The notes beneath the pieces are model-generated. The model saw nothing but the letters and a program-made list of their open reading frames with translations. It was not told the DNA's origin and did not search any database. A DNA stretch of 64,000 bases from Scortum barcoo. Its lineage: Eukaryota > Chordata > Actinopteri > Centrarchiformes > Terapontidae. Of this stretch, positions 12,191 through 24,288 are shown piece after piece. The stretch is taken from NCBI GenBank assembly GCA_023238725.1, contig CM041538.1, positions 7,295,380 to 7,359,379 on the forward strand. Reading direction: 5' to 3'. The translations under genes and the position numbers were made by a program. Positions within the stretch are counted from its first letter, which is position 1; each line of letters begins with the position of its first letter.

Positions 12191-12244
12191 TTATGCTGGC
12201 TAGGGGGATAAAGGAAATTATGCTGGCTAGGGGGATAAAGGAAA
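12191..12244. repeat. Perfect 27-bp tandem duplication
   Basis: Two identical consecutive units, beginning TTATGCTGGCTAGGGGGATA, occupy 12191-12217 and 12218-12244. Absence of any mismatch suggests a recent event. Confidence 0.96.
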
Positions 12245-12429
12245 TTGAGCTACAGCCTTTTAATTCATAAAACATGTTATAAGCTTGTCATCTCTCTCCC
12301 TCTGTCTCCCTTTCTCTTCCCGCTTCTCTGTCTTTCCTGCACATCCACAGCTTTCATCCTGTTTTCCTCTTTCCCTCTGCCTCAGTTCTCTTTTCCTCGC
12401 CTTTATCCCTCTCCCCTGCCCTCCCCTCT

Positions 12430-12454
12430 CTATCTCTCTCTCTCTCTCTCTCTC
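12430..12454. repeat. (CT)n tract in a pyrimidine-rich stretch
   Basis: CTCTCTCT run inside a long T/C-rich region (about 12285-12480). Open frames across it give Ser/Leu-rich low-complexity peptides only. Confidence 0.9.
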
Positions 12455-13503
12455 CCCTCTGTCCCCCTCTCTCAGTCTCTGACAGTGTAATTCTTAGAGA
12501 CTATAAAGTGAGCTGAGTTACTGCCCCATCAATACTTTATGGAGACAGACACAAGTGATATTTCCACAGCTACCCAAATTTAGATTTAAAAGCCGCTTTT
12601 CTCCAATGGAAAACACATCATTTACCTCATCTACGGCAACCCAGGCTCATTCCTAATCGAAACATGATCCATTGTCACCCTGCCGCTTTCTGGGCGCATT
12701 TGTAACTGCTGCCGGATGAAAAACTCTCTTATCCCTGAAATCTTTTTAGGATTCAACAAAAACTGATTTATTTTCAGCTTGACTGCACTGAAGGGGTGTA
12801 GGGAGAGGGGGTTAAATTATGCAATAGGTTTTAGTATATTTCATGGGGCCGTTGGATATGAAACTCACCCGACATATAGAGAACCTTGTAAAATGTAAAT
12901 TGCCGCAATATTAAAAAAGACCGGGAGGCTTTCAGGTGACAGCTCGCGTGTCAAATTATGACTGCAGAAGATGTATTTGGCTCATGAGGTATCACAGCAT
13001 TTACCGAGGATTATGCCAGTCCCATGATGTCCTTACAACTCCGCTGTGTAAAAAGCAAACCATCTCATTCTCAGTATAACTTACATCAATATGATCCTTG
13101 TTACTGGTGTAGTATCAATCTTCATGCCTTGATTCCTGCCGCTCTCCACTGTGTGCTATCAAGTAAAGTACAAATGTGATGAAAACCATCTCATAAAAAG
13201 ATCCCAGAGGTAAAAGCATAAAATACATTATGGCCAACAGCTTCTGGTTCCTAAAATTATAGGTAAAAATGCATTGCAGACATAACTCTTGTTTCCCCAT
13301 CAGTGACAAGTGCAGTAATTTGTTTTCATGAGCCTGGATGAGGAAACATTTTTCTCCTTTGGGTGTAAATAATCTTTGGTAATATGTCATTACATTACAC
13401 ACTGTATTTCCATATTTATGGTGTTTAAGCATGCTCGCGAATCTTTGAATAGCCTAATTGATTGTGCGTACTTGTGTGTGTGTGTGTATGTGTTTTTTAA
13501 CAG

Positions 13504-13628
13504 CTCCCTCCGCAGTTCCCATAATGCACCAAGTGAGTTCAACAAGCCGCAGTTTCTCGTTGTCATGGCCACCGCCCGAACAGCCCAACGGAATTATCCT
13601 CGACTACGAGATACGATACTATGACAAG
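13504..13628 (+). CDS. ephb1: Eph exon: second FN3 domain, 5' part (125 bp)
   Basis: The exon has the usual Eph length of 125 bp. With the preceding G it reads APSAVPIMHQVSSTSRSFSL, then SWPPPEQPNGIILDYEIRYY and DK. The PIMHQVS and PEQPNGIILDYEIRYY segments are the strongest evidence that this is EPHB1 rather than EPHB2 (which has PDQPNGVILDYELQYY) or EPHB3 (PERPNGVILDYEMKYF). This FN3 repeat lies next to the membrane and is linked to receptor oligomerisation. It starts in phase 1, ends in phase 0, and has a GTAGAG donor. It is intact. Confidence 0.94.
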
Positions 13629-16554
13629 GTAGAGTGGGATGATAAATGTCCGTGAGTGTTTGTGTCTGTGTCTGTGTGCTTTACGATGTAACAGTCACAG
13701 CCAGTAATCCGTTAGAGTCGATAAAACAGGCGAATCGATATCAGCTCCATCTAAGTCATCTATTATCAGGACTGTTACTGAGAAGCAGTAACAGTTTCAC
13801 TGCTGCTCAAGTACTTCAGCTCACAAAGACTTAAATAAAAGTGAAAAAACTCCTGCACACTGTCACACCTATTGACGATTATTTACAATGTGCCTGTCTA
13901 CACCATTTTCATCAGGTATATATGGACAACTCTTCGTTTACACACAGATGCTGGGTAAATTAACCAATCAGTGGACCACAACAGAGCAGGTCAGTTAGTA
14001 AATGAAACACCTTGAGAGGACATACATACAAGAAATATTTTACTCAATATAGTTCAGTTTTGGGGGAAAAAATGTGTTAACCTTCTTGCTGAGAGTAAGA
14101 GAGTAAATAAAAAAGGCCTGTTGTCAGTGGAAAGTTACCGGGCAACCAGTGAGGACTCCAAGACGTCACTGCTCCTGGCAAAAAAAGTAGACCCGCATAT
14201 AACCACCCAGTGATCTCATGTGATCATTAATGAGCTTTAGAGGCGCTTGTAGACAAATATTTTACCTCTGGACAGAGTGAGGCTGTTTCCAGTCTTTATG
14301 CTAAGCTAAGCTAACTGCTTCCTTGCTCATGAGAGTGATATTGATCATTTTATCTTAGATTTTAACTTAGAGCAAAGGAAGTGAACATATGTATTTTCTA
14401 AAATTGTTTAACTTTTCCTTTACAAAAGCTATAAAACATTACATTGTCAAAAGATTCTAAAAGCACCAAAAGTTAACAAAAATGCAAATGTTAATCTTTA
14501 ACACTTTCATTAAACATAAATGGAGAACTACAATAACATCCATATAATAAAACCAAGAGCAAAGTAAAGTTAAAGAATTGGGGAAAAATCATTCTATATG
14601 AATAGAAAAAGAATTTTTTTTTATTATTATTGGTTTAGTATATGGATTTTATTTTTCATCCTTGAAATAACTCAAACTCCCAAAAATAAAGTAAGTTAAT
14701 TTGCACATAATAATACAGATACGCAAAAGCATGCAAGTGTAAGTGTAAGAACAGATGGCACAGACTGACCTGACCTGACCTGACTCAAGCAAGTAAGCAG
14801 CAGAGTTTTAAAAAATATTTTTAGTGTTTAAGTTGCTGCTCTCTTACGCACCTGTCATGATTTGAGTGTGCATATTGTGAGATATTTTGTCACCTATTTG
14901 AGAAAGTAACTAAAACCATTAACTAAATACAGCAGTGTCCACTGTTACACCCATGACACATGGACACAAAACAGTGACACCATGACAGATGTGTGTTTGG
15001 GTCCATGTTTCATGGGAAGACACACGGACACATTGTCCATCAACAATGATCACTCAATAGTGTGTAGTTCTTGAAATATTCCTTTCATTATTATTAATTA
15101 TTTCCTGTCACTTACTTTGACATACAGTAGGTGCTAATGGTAAATGAAAAAAAAATCATTTTTATTATTAGTTCAGGAGGCTTGAAAGCTGTTATTCATA
15201 GACATGACATGATGATTAATTAAGGACAGCTGAAGGCAGAAACATGTCATACAAACATATTTCTTAGATTTATAATTCCTGTAATGGATGTATTTTCTCT
15301 CCCACTGGTTCTCAGTGTCTATTAAAGATTTGGGTTCATGCATCATCTTTTGGACAATATTATTTCCGAATAAGTCTGCAGTGATCTTAAAGCCACAGTG
15401 AATATTTCATGGAGCCCACAGTCACACTGACAGGGTTTTACAGTGATGGAGAGCCTCTCTTTATTCTGGCACACATCAATTGTTGATCATAGTCTTTCAG
15501 CAAAAATGTGCATCTATTCATTAACTAGTGGCTAAAGTGAGATCGTGTCAGAGTGTAAGACCACATCATTTCCAATTAATTGTAAAAGAAAGGTTTATTG
15601 ATTAATTGAACCCAACAAAGCTGTGTATGTTTCTTCTGTGAGCAGCTGATGAAGTAGTTTGAGTTGCCAATAGTTTCATAAGCTCTAACATACAATATGG
15701 ATTCTAATTAAGATCTGTGAGCTCTGGAAGATCCAATTAAATCAGCAGATTAATTGGTGAAGTAACTCACAAAGGGACTCGCGCAGATCTTGTGTGTCTT
15801 GTGCAGGCCACCCCTTACTTTAATCACTAGAAGAAACAGACCCTTGTGAAAATCAAAATTACAATTATGGACACTGATTTAGACAAACTCAAATTTGGCT
15901 TGTTGCCACCCTAGTTGAATTATTAAACGTTTTGATGACACCGCAGAAGATGAAACAACATTTTTTTCTGACTGTTTTAAAGAATATATCATAGCAGCAT
16001 TGTTAGTAATTTTTCTCAGTAATATCATGACATATTCTTATGGCTTGGATGTGGTTTTTCACTAATAGGCTCTTCACGGTGATGGTTGCACATATTCCAA
16101 AGTCCTTGGGGAGGAATGTTACGCTGTTTGTGGACTGCAGCCACTAATATTGCCGCACTGTTTGTTGAGTGAGCTTGTTTAATAGATTCATTCAGCCATT
16201 TAAATCTCTCTATGGACCATGGTATCTGCAATATGTGCCAGAAAACATCACAGACCACTGGTTTCACATACCTTTATCTATCTATGTCATACCTTTATCT
16301 TTCCTCTCAGAGAGATAGACTCATCACCACAGAGAGAACAACATCTATGTAGGAAACCATCCATTTGACCAGGCCAGGATGCTGAGGACTGTCTGTCCCA
16401 GGCTGTTTGAGGCTGAAGAAAAACCAGATATTCAGAATGATTCTTTGTATTCTCTGATACCATTATATCCTTTAACTGTACTCTTTGTAAATTTTATCCT
16501 TCACACTTTGAACCATTGTGGCACCGCTGGGGTCCACAGTTAGATGGTGCCCAG

Positions 16555-16735
16555 AAAACTGGCACCTCAACCGACTCCTCTCAATGCAAAGGAGCAGCAA
16601 CTCTACTCTGAGCTCCCTCCAGATGTGCAAGCTCCTCACCCTTCCTCATTCTTTTGGTCACGACCCAAAGCTTGTGGCCACAGATGGGTTCCCTCTTCAC
16701 CGCGACGGTTCGGCTCACATTGCTGACAGCCCTCC
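16555..16735 (-). mobile_element. Non-LTR retrotransposon fragment, internally deleted
   Basis: Segments such as CTCCTCTCAATGCAAAGGAG, CAACTCTACTCTGAGCTCC, TTTTGGTCACGACCCAAAGC and TTCACCGCGACGGTTCGGC parallel segments of the LINE remnant at 27.3-28.1 kb (for example CAGCTCTACTCCATGCTCC and TTCACCACGACGGTCCGGC), in the same order and orientation but with sequence missing between them. It appears to be a rearranged piece from the 3' region of the same LINE family, read on the minus strand. Confidence 0.5.
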
Positions 16736-19700
16736 TGAGAATCCACTTTGTTGTGGTGGTGGGGTTTGCTCATCCCTGTGAATATTACAGGAACATCTGA
16801 GCTGTAGTGCCTAGTCTGGAACAGGAAGACCAGTATCCCCTCCTAGAACCTGGGAGGGGAACTCGCCAGCATCCAGAAGCCTTGACCCATTGCGATCGGT
16901 CGGGCTGAAAAGTCATATGGAGCTGCAGGACTGTAGGCCCATTGCAGTGATAGACATTTAAAACGAGGATAAATCATGAATATGTTGATTAAATATGTCA
17001 CTCTGCTGCATTTTGGTGTGTAAGTCAATGCCTTGAAAGCATTGGAAGATCCCAAGCTGAAGGACAAATTTATCTTCTAACAAAACTCCTACCTTTCTGC
17101 TCTGTGTGGCTGTCTGCCTGAAGCAATCAAACAACCAGCTGTCCTGTAGTGGACAAGGTCCTCGCTTGTATGAACTAGGAGACTAAGGCAAAAAACCCTC
17201 ACACTGCCAGAGTCCAAAGATGAAACTAGGCTGCATAAAGAACGTCAAACCTGGGGGACCAACAAGGGCTTCTGATTCGGGGATGAAATGTGCGGGACCT
17301 GATTGCTTTCCCATGAAAGAGTGCTGCTCCAGGAAAGAACGAAACTCCAAAGAAATGACAAACCGTGGCTGCATATCTTGTCTTCTTTGTAATTCACTCT
17401 GTGGGAAGCAATGCAATTTTAAGACTGAAAGTTAAATTAAAAGCATATCTATCACCCAAAGCTAAACATAAGAATACCCTCATGTTTTCTGAAGCTGAGC
17501 CAGCAGCTGCAAAAACAGATAGACTTTCACTGCAGACAGATTAAAAACAAAGAGCAAAGCACCTACAAGGGATTGTGTGAGATACACCAAAAAGAACAAC
17601 ATGCCTCCTCATACGCAGCCCACATTTGATTCCCTGCCATCTTACAATCCTTTTTACAAAACTGAAGAAAATAGTTTTTGGCAGTTTTTGGGATACCACT
17701 TCCAGTCTCTGCACTCGTTTTTTTTTTTCTTTTTAATGCATACTGTCAGTGAGTTGGTGCTTCCACCACTCACTAAAACTCTGAGATACAAACAGAGCTA
17801 CAAACTTTAAATGCTCAAGATTCTTGTCAACTCTCTTTCTTATCTATTATCTTTGATGAAAACACTGAGTCCTAAAGTCCCTGACTCCTGAGGGCTCGCT
17901 CCCAGATTCCTATTTCCCAGCACAACATGGTGTATGGCTGTAATTTTGCTGCGCCGCATAAGGGAAGGGCAAAAAGAGTGTGTGTTTGTGTGTGTCATTT
18001 TTATTGTTGTGGTTGTTATTGCTTCTCTTGGTTCAGTGCACGCTGCGTACTAATATGTAAATCCTATAACTAAACACAGCACTGACACAACTATTCATCA
18101 TTATATAAGTTATTACTTGCATTACCACCGCCTTTTATGATTGTTGATGCTTTTTGTAAATAGCATTCAACCTTCACTGAAAGCAAGCAATAATCTTTGT
18201 ATGCGGGTATATGCATTAAGTATGCACAGTATTATCTTGGTTTCCTACAAAAGTATACTTTTAATCAGATTATATAAAACCTTATTACATCTCAAATTTT
18301 TACATATTAAATTAAAACCACTTTATCCTCTCTTACCCTCACATTTTAAAATTCTGCTACTAAAATGGTCGAAACATGCAGATCCATTGTGTAATGTCTA
18401 CTTTAATGGAAGCTGGGCCGTAACCCTCCTCGTTACTGATTTTCTTTCTGGAAATATGATTTGATAAGACAGCTCATTCTGTGCGATTCCTCTCCAATTA
18501 GCGAAATGTATTCATGCTGTTATCAGAATGCGGTACCTGAAAGCATTTCATCCATTGTTCAAAGAAGAAACATTTGCAGGCTCTGCTTTGTTGAGCTCAC
18601 TGCAGGTCAAATATTACCCCTTGACTGTTCTCACCGGAAAAGCATTAATGTTTATTGAAAGGACTAAAATCTGTTTTCCTGACAGCCTTGTTATCAATGC
18701 GAAATAGTGACCAACAATCAACGCTGGTCCCGCTCTACAATGACCACTATATGAAACAGTCATATATGTATTGGTCGTTTTGGTTTTCTTGTTGGGGTGT
18801 GATGGCTTGTTGGAATTATCATATCTAGTGAAAGCCACAAAATGGAAATTTTGCAAGACCAAAAACATATATTTGAACATTAGACAATCTTAACACAAAA
18901 CAACTAAAACAGCATAGTGCGACGTCCTTATAACTTTGTAAATCACTTTTTGACAGCGGTTTTAAACATCAATATTGTGCTCATGCTGGAGAGGCTGCCT
19001 GAATCTATAGGACGCTATACATGATATTATAGGAAACCACTTGGAGAGGAGCTGCTGCGGCACCCTCAGCATCTCTGCCTCCCACAGTTCTGGTTAAAGT
19101 TCCAGAGAAAGATAGGGAGTAGCAGAAAAAGAAAGTTGAGATTTTGCCTCTCGGAGAGCAATTAGAGTGAGTCGAGGACAGAGTGAGAGGAAGTGCACAC
19201 ACTGAGAGACTATTAGCTGCAGTCTGACAGTCACAGATAAAACCCTTACTTTGTCAAAATCAGGGCAGCGACTTTACAGTAAGTCGGCCTTATTTGCCGC
19301 TGCCTTTGCTTTAACATTATTTAACATGGAAGCCAATTAAGACCCAGAATCAAAAGCTGACAGTTTGCTCTTTTATTATGTCTTCTTTTCATTCTTCTTC
19401 CTCGATAGACATCTTAAGAGGGAGGAAATACTGTATTTTACACTGTAGACAAGCCAAACGCATAAAGTGACTAATTTTAGCTCAGAGCTTCAAGTCAAGA
19501 AGTCCTCAGGGAGCACTTTGATAAGCCTGGAGAGAGAGAAGGAGAGAGGGGACAGGTTTTTCACACCAGACAGCTGTACCATACCTCCTCTTGTGGTACT
19601 TTGTCATCTCTCCAGCTTCATTCCCTCCATCTTCTCCTCCACCCCCCCTCCCCTCCCAAATCCCCCTCCCTCATAGCCACTCTATAGATAATGAGGTTTT

Positions 19701-20492
19701 AATGTAGTAAATTTGATATGGCGCGGGGAGGCAGGATTTTTCCCCATGACTTATCTCTGGCTACCAGACCTTCCCAGACGGGCTGCCCCCTAACCTTTTC
19801 ACTGTGGCAAGCATAGCCCACCCCCCCCACCACACACACGCAGATACCTCCAAATCCAAACCCCACCCCGACACAAATACCCCCATTTCTATGGCCACTT
19901 CCAAATATAACTCTCCATCTCATTCTCTCCCTCCAAACTCTGTAGTTGTCCTTGTGTTGTGTCCCAATTATGACAGCAGGAGTCTGGCTGGTCACAGTAC
20001 AGCATATCGACAGTCCACTAAAAGAAATTAGAGCCTAATGACGTTCAATACAGCGCATCAAGTACTGCAGGTACACAGGATTGACACTAATGAATAATGG
20101 TAACAATAAAGATAGCAACAAAAGGGGCTTTAGACCATCAAATGGGCATTTGTTATCAACAGTAGTAAAAACTCAGTGATCTTTAACCCCCTTTTTTATT
20201 CATGAACATGCTCTCGTGTCCTCCGTCTTTCCACCCCCTAGCGCTCGCTGTCTTCCCCCTCTGCTCCCCCTTGAACTCTCCTCCTCATCACCATCATCAT
20301 CTTTCTTCCTCTCCTCCTCCTCACTCTGCCGCCGACTCCTCCACCTCGTTCATCCTCGCGATATGACTCCCTCCCCCCTCCTTTCATGCCATCACCACAC
20401 CGTATCTGTCGTTCCCCCTGGACCGCTTCGATTCTGCCGCAGTAAATCCTTCTTTTATCAGAAATGGGCGAGAGGAAACATAGGAGGAGGGC

Positions 20493-20537
20493 ATAGTAAG
20501 AGTAAAGTATAGTAATAGTATAGTATAGTATAGTAAA
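20493..20537. repeat. TATAG-type pentanucleotide microsatellite
   Basis: Imperfect AGTAATAGTATAGTATAGTA run, several units of TATAG and variants. Confidence 0.9.
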
Positions 20538-22280
20538 AGGTTGTAGCCTTGGGTTTGTGAGGTAGGCCCGATAAGTCTGATGCCTAATTCACCTTTGAGA
20601 AGGACCAGGTAGAAGGAAGACCAAAATGCTCCAGTAGACCTGTCTCTGTGGGTAATGACTAATTAACTACATTGTCACGCTATTATATTTTTAGTAGATG
20701 GAGCAAAGAGCGGGTTATAGAGGTGGGAAAAAGAGCAAGAAATCAAAAAGAAAGGGACTACAGAGCTTTTATTTACAAACTGTGATGAAGGTGTTTGTGG
20801 ACAAAATGACGGACTAGAAGGTAGATTGGAAGAGAAAGGTGAGTGTGACAGAGGGAGATTTAAGGTGGAGAGAATAGTGGAGATAAGGAGGAAAAGGGAC
20901 TCCAGAAAGTGAGAAAGATAATGAACAGTAGGATTTTTTTGTGAGGCGGAAAAAATATTTAATGCATGAGAAGCTCAGTACACCCAAATTACAGGAAACA
21001 AAGTATTTTATTTTCAACACTTGTTGCGTCCTGTATTGAAAACAGTTGAGTGAGGTTTTGAGTTGCCTCCTCTCTGTCGGTAAAACGAGTAAATGGAGTT
21101 CTGTTTGTGCTGCATAAAACACTGAATAATGGCATTTACTAAATTTAATTGCAATGTGTCCTTCCAGAAACGATGACCCCAGTATCTCTACAGAACATTT
21201 TTCATAGAGACAACTCAATTCAGTGGATATTAGTTCCAATCAAAATAGTTTACACCAAGGTCCTTTTGATTATCTACAGTAAAATAGTTACATTTTATGC
21301 AAAGAGAAGCTGCTGTTGAGTTTTTGAATACATGTTTTTAAAGGTTTCAGTAGAACAAGCCAAACTCCATCTATTTCCACTGTTACAGAGTAATGACAGA
21401 AATGACACTTTAACAGCTGAATATCTTATTTTGGACAACCTTCAGTGGTTTAACTTCTCTCCTTGATGCTGTTATGTAGAAGAGTGCTTCTGGCACAACG
21501 TCACTGTTGGCTATGGTAACAGATGCAAGAGAGCAAACCTTTGAGCGCCATCACTGATGCTTTATGTGGTTTGAGTTGAAACTTTAAGCCAGAGAAAGCA
21601 GGCTTTTCGTCTTGGTGTTAAGTTACTGTTTAAGGGTTAGTTTCGTAGAAAGATAAATAATAAATAAATACAAAAACTTCATTGTGAGGTCAGTGAATGA
21701 TTGTAAGTAACTAGGACAATATTTCTAGAAAAATACATTTATCTTTGATTTGAGCACCACAGGGTAAATTTCATTCAGGTGGAGACAGATGTCTCAATAG
21801 GGACAAAAAAAAACCCCAAAGACTAGACAAAGTACCACCAGGCGTAATTGTAAAAATGTCTTTAGTAATTTCAGTGAACAGACCCTTAAATGAGTGAATG
21901 AATTGATAGAGACAGATAGATAATTCCAGTGTGTGGAGCCCAGAAACAAAATGTTGTAGAGGGTATTTGAACTGTTCTTTTCCACTGTTGGAAAGAAATG
22001 GAAAAAGACAAAGAATGAGACTGGCACAGTGTGACAAAGGTCCCAAATGGATTCTAACTCAAGATGTTGCAATTACAGCATCCTGCCAGGGTGTCTGTGG
22101 TGTCACAGTCTGAAAACGGTTAACGTCTCAGTTTGGACTGGAACTTTGGAAGAATTAATCATGTCTTAGCTGAAGCCCAAAACAAAGCATTAAATTTAGT
22201 GTGTCTCTCTCAGTGGCTAAAGAAATATTATCATCTTTGATTGTTGGGAAATATATTAACACTCTCAACCCGTTTTTCAG

Positions 22281-22446
22281 TCCCAGTCGTCAGTGCTGAA
22301 CAGTTCAGAGGTCCAGACTGAAACGCCCAGTGTTGTTCTGGAGGGTCTGAGGCCCGGGACCGGCTACGTGGTCCAGGTGAGGGCCCGCACTGTGGCCGGC
22401 TACGGAGCCTACAGCAAGGAGATGCTCTTCCAAACACTCACTGACG
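22281..22446 (+). CDS. ephb1: Eph exon: second FN3 domain, 3' part (166 bp)
   Basis: It reads SQSSVLNSSEVQTETPSVVL, then EGLRPGTGYVVQVRARTVAG and YGAYSKEMLFQTLTD. The GLRPG, YVVQVRARTVAGYG and FQTLTD motifs are hallmarks of the EphB second FN3 repeat and match EPHB1 best. It starts in phase 0 and ends in phase 1 with GTAAGT. The exon is one codon longer than I expect for mammalian EPHB1; the variable part is the first 20 residues. An internal CAG|GTGAGG (around 22375) resembles a donor site but the reading frame continues through it. Confidence 0.94.
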
Positions 22447-22845
22447 GTAAGTGAGTGGGAGGTTGGCTGGAGTGTGCGGAGGTGTGTGTGTCGGCGGAGG
22501 TTTTATGGTGGAGAGGAAAGAGAGTGCAGGACTGAGAGGGGGAATTTGAGAGGTTGAGCAAGAGTGAAAATCTGGCTGTGAAGTAATTAAATTCTGCCCT
22601 ATTTTGTGTGTGTGTGTGTTGTGTGTGTGTGTGAATCTGTGTGTGCTTGCATTCATGTAAAATGAGCCTGGTAAATTATATTTTATGTGTGTTGGGGAGA
22701 AAGAAACTGTCAGGTGTGTCTTTTCTTTTCCAGAGATGCTCAGTTGTGTGTATTTGAGAGAGGTTTGAAAATAATAATAATAATAATAATTTCTCTCTTT
22801 TCAATGTGTGTGTGTGTGCGTGTGTGTGTGTGTGTGTTTCTGCAG
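22447..22845 (+). other. Short intron with TG and AAT microsatellites before the transmembrane exon
   Basis: It holds TG tracts at about 22605-22633 and 22806-22838 and a short (AAT)n tract at about 22771-22790. The second TG tract occupies most of the space normally taken by the polypyrimidine tract, leaving only TTTCTGCAG before the exon. Confidence 0.85.
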
Positions 22846-22951
22846 ATGAATATAAGTCAGAGCTGGGACAGCAGCTCTCCTTGATTGCAGGTTCTTTAGT
22901 GGGTGGAGTGTGCATCGTCTCATTGGTAGCAATCGCCATCATCTGCACCAG
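22846..22951 (+). CDS. ephb1: Eph exon: transmembrane segment (106 bp)
   Basis: With the preceding G it reads DEYKSELGQQLS and then a hydrophobic stretch starting LIAGSLVGGV and ending VAIAIICT, followed by Arg. This is the single membrane-spanning helix, with Gly-rich packing motifs (GSLVGG) typical of EphB receptors. The acidic/polar stalk D-E-Y-K-S-E-L is close to the EPHB1 sequence. It starts in phase 1 and ends in phase 2 within an Arg codon (AG|A), with a GTAAGA donor. Confidence 0.93.
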
Positions 22952-23921
22952 GTAAGAAACTGACACAGTCTTACACACACAGCCCATCTTGTACACACAC
23001 ACGCTGTCCATGTGCGTGTCCTGCCTGGTAGAGGTAATATCCTCTTACATATGTTACATACTTTGAATTGTCCAATCAAATCATTCAATCTTTTAACTAA
23101 ATCTCACAGTCTGGAATTAGTCATGTGATAACAGGTTTACAACCTCCAGTACCTTTATGACCGTATGTTATCACGTGAAGCTCCATACTTTGGTCATGTG
23201 ATGACAACAGCAAACTATATCTGCTGATCAACACAGTGAGATGATGTTGGAAGTGTTGAGACTGTACCTTGAGTTAAGATTTTTTTATTTGCCCTTGTTG
23301 TTTTACATTACTTTGAGGGACTCTGGTTCGTTATGAGGAGCTTATTTGCATTTTCTAACCATTTAATACATAAAAGCTTTGCTCAGTTTAAACCAATTTG
23401 CAAGTATAGAAAAATGTTGGGTATTTTTGGAGAACTTTGAGATTTACTTCTTGCACAATTATATGGAGCTTTATACTGTATGCATACACATTAATTTATT
23501 GAATTGATTTTGCACGGTTTTAAAATAGATCAGACTTTCTGAAATCCCTTAAGTTCCTTTGACTCCATCACCTCTCAGAAATAACAAGTGACGCTCTGGC
23601 TCCTGTATGAGGTATAAGGTGTCTGTTTTGAAGATCAGTTGACGTATTAAAATATCGCAGAGTGCTCCATCCTCAGATGAAAACAGGAAACCAAAGCTGA
23701 CAACACAGAATAGTCACTAGTCACCCAATACTAATGAATTCCTGAAAGACTTTTTCCTTCTCTCAAGCAGACTTTTTTTTTTACATTCAGGAATACTATT
23801 TATTGTACCCTCAACTCAGACGAAAAAAAGACAACCAATTTGCATTTCTAACTTTTGTGCAACATTTCTGTCTGCTCGCCTCCTTCCCCAAAAATCTCTC
23901 CGCTTGTGTTTCTGTCTATAG
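22952..23921 (+). other. Intron between transmembrane and juxtamembrane exons
   Basis: AT-rich, with no recognised repeat beyond a poly-T at 23772-23782. Acceptor TTCTGTCTATAG. Confidence 0.7.
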
Positions 23922-23983
23922 AAGAAGGCAACTGAAGGAGAGTGTGTACGGTGACAAGCTCCAGCAGTACAACACAGGAGGAG
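23922..23983 (+). CDS. ephb1: Eph exon: juxtamembrane, first part (62 bp)
   Basis: The exon completes an Arg codon and reads RRQLKESVYGDKLQQYNTGG, leaving one G for the next exon. It corresponds to the EPHB1 segment containing AVYSDKLQHYSTG, the basic stop-transfer residues followed by the start of the autoinhibitory juxtamembrane segment. The intron after it (23984-24090) is only 107 bp. It is intact. Confidence 0.92.
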
Positions 23984-24090
23984 GTACGACCAAATCTGAA
24001 ACTTTAAAATAAGCTCAAACTTTACGTACGCTCACGCACACCCGACTTCCCAAGCAGTGTTATATTTGCACGTACTTATTTTCTCCTCAG

Positions 24091-24288
24091 AGGTGACACT
24101 GAGACCAGATATGTTCGGTGATCCCACCCACACCGTGACCTTTCCTACCCTGTCTGAAGGTCGTAGTTCACCGGGGGTCAAGATCTACATTGACCCCTTC
24201 ACCTACGAGGACCCCAACGAGGCTGTGCGGGAGTTCGCCAAGGAAATCGACCCCTCCTGCATCAAAATAGAGGAAGTCATTGGATCAG
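24091..24288 (+). CDS. ephb1: Eph exon: juxtamembrane and start of kinase; two possible acceptors
   Basis: From the upstream acceptor (TTTTCTCCTCAG) the exon reads EVTLRPDMFGDPTHTVTFPT, then LSEGRSSPGVKIYIDPFTYE, then DPNEAVREFAKEID and IKIEEVIGS. The two Tyr of KIYIDPFTYEDP are the conserved juxtamembrane phosphorylation sites that release kinase autoinhibition and recruit SH2 proteins. The first 23 residues have no counterpart in the EPHB1 sequence as I know it. A second acceptor (CTTTCCTACCCTGTCTGAAG, exon start 24160) lies 69 nt downstream in frame and would give NTGGGRSSPGVKIY, very close to the EPHB1 form. Both forms may be made by alternative splicing. It ends in phase 1 at the first Gly-loop glycine. 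Confidence 0.9.

Larger units (their letters stand above)
12051..13503 (+). other. Intron between FN3-1 and FN3-2 exons
   Basis: It holds the exon-end duplication, TG tracts between 12103 and 12166, a perfect 27-bp tandem duplication (12191-12244), a C/T-rich stretch with a (CT)n tract (12285-12480), and a stretch at about 12640-13030 of even composition that looks unlike repeats. The acceptor TGTTTTTTAACAG is preceded by a TG run at 13473-13487. No coding sequence was recognised apart from the flanking exons. Confidence 0.6.
13629..22280 (+). other. Large intron within the FN3-2 domain
   Basis: This 8.65-kb intron is mostly AT-rich unique-looking DNA. It contains a (CCTGA)n-like run near 14765-14785, a likely fragment of a non-LTR retrotransposon near 16555-16735, poly-T at 17719-17730, C/T-rich low-complexity stretches at 19560-19670 and 20210-20350, and a TATAG-rich microsatellite near 20493-20537. 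The stretch 18310-18660 is of balanced composition with few repeats and could be a conserved non-coding element. None of the short open frames resembles a known protein. Confidence 0.55.

Noticed and set aside
20814..21239. 141-codon open frame on the - strand
   Set aside because: No recognised domain, no splice context, inside an AT-rich intron.
22370..22385. CAG|GTGAGG inside the FN3-2 exon as a true donor
   Set aside because: The conserved YVVQVRARTVAGYG reading runs across it and continues to a good donor at 22447.
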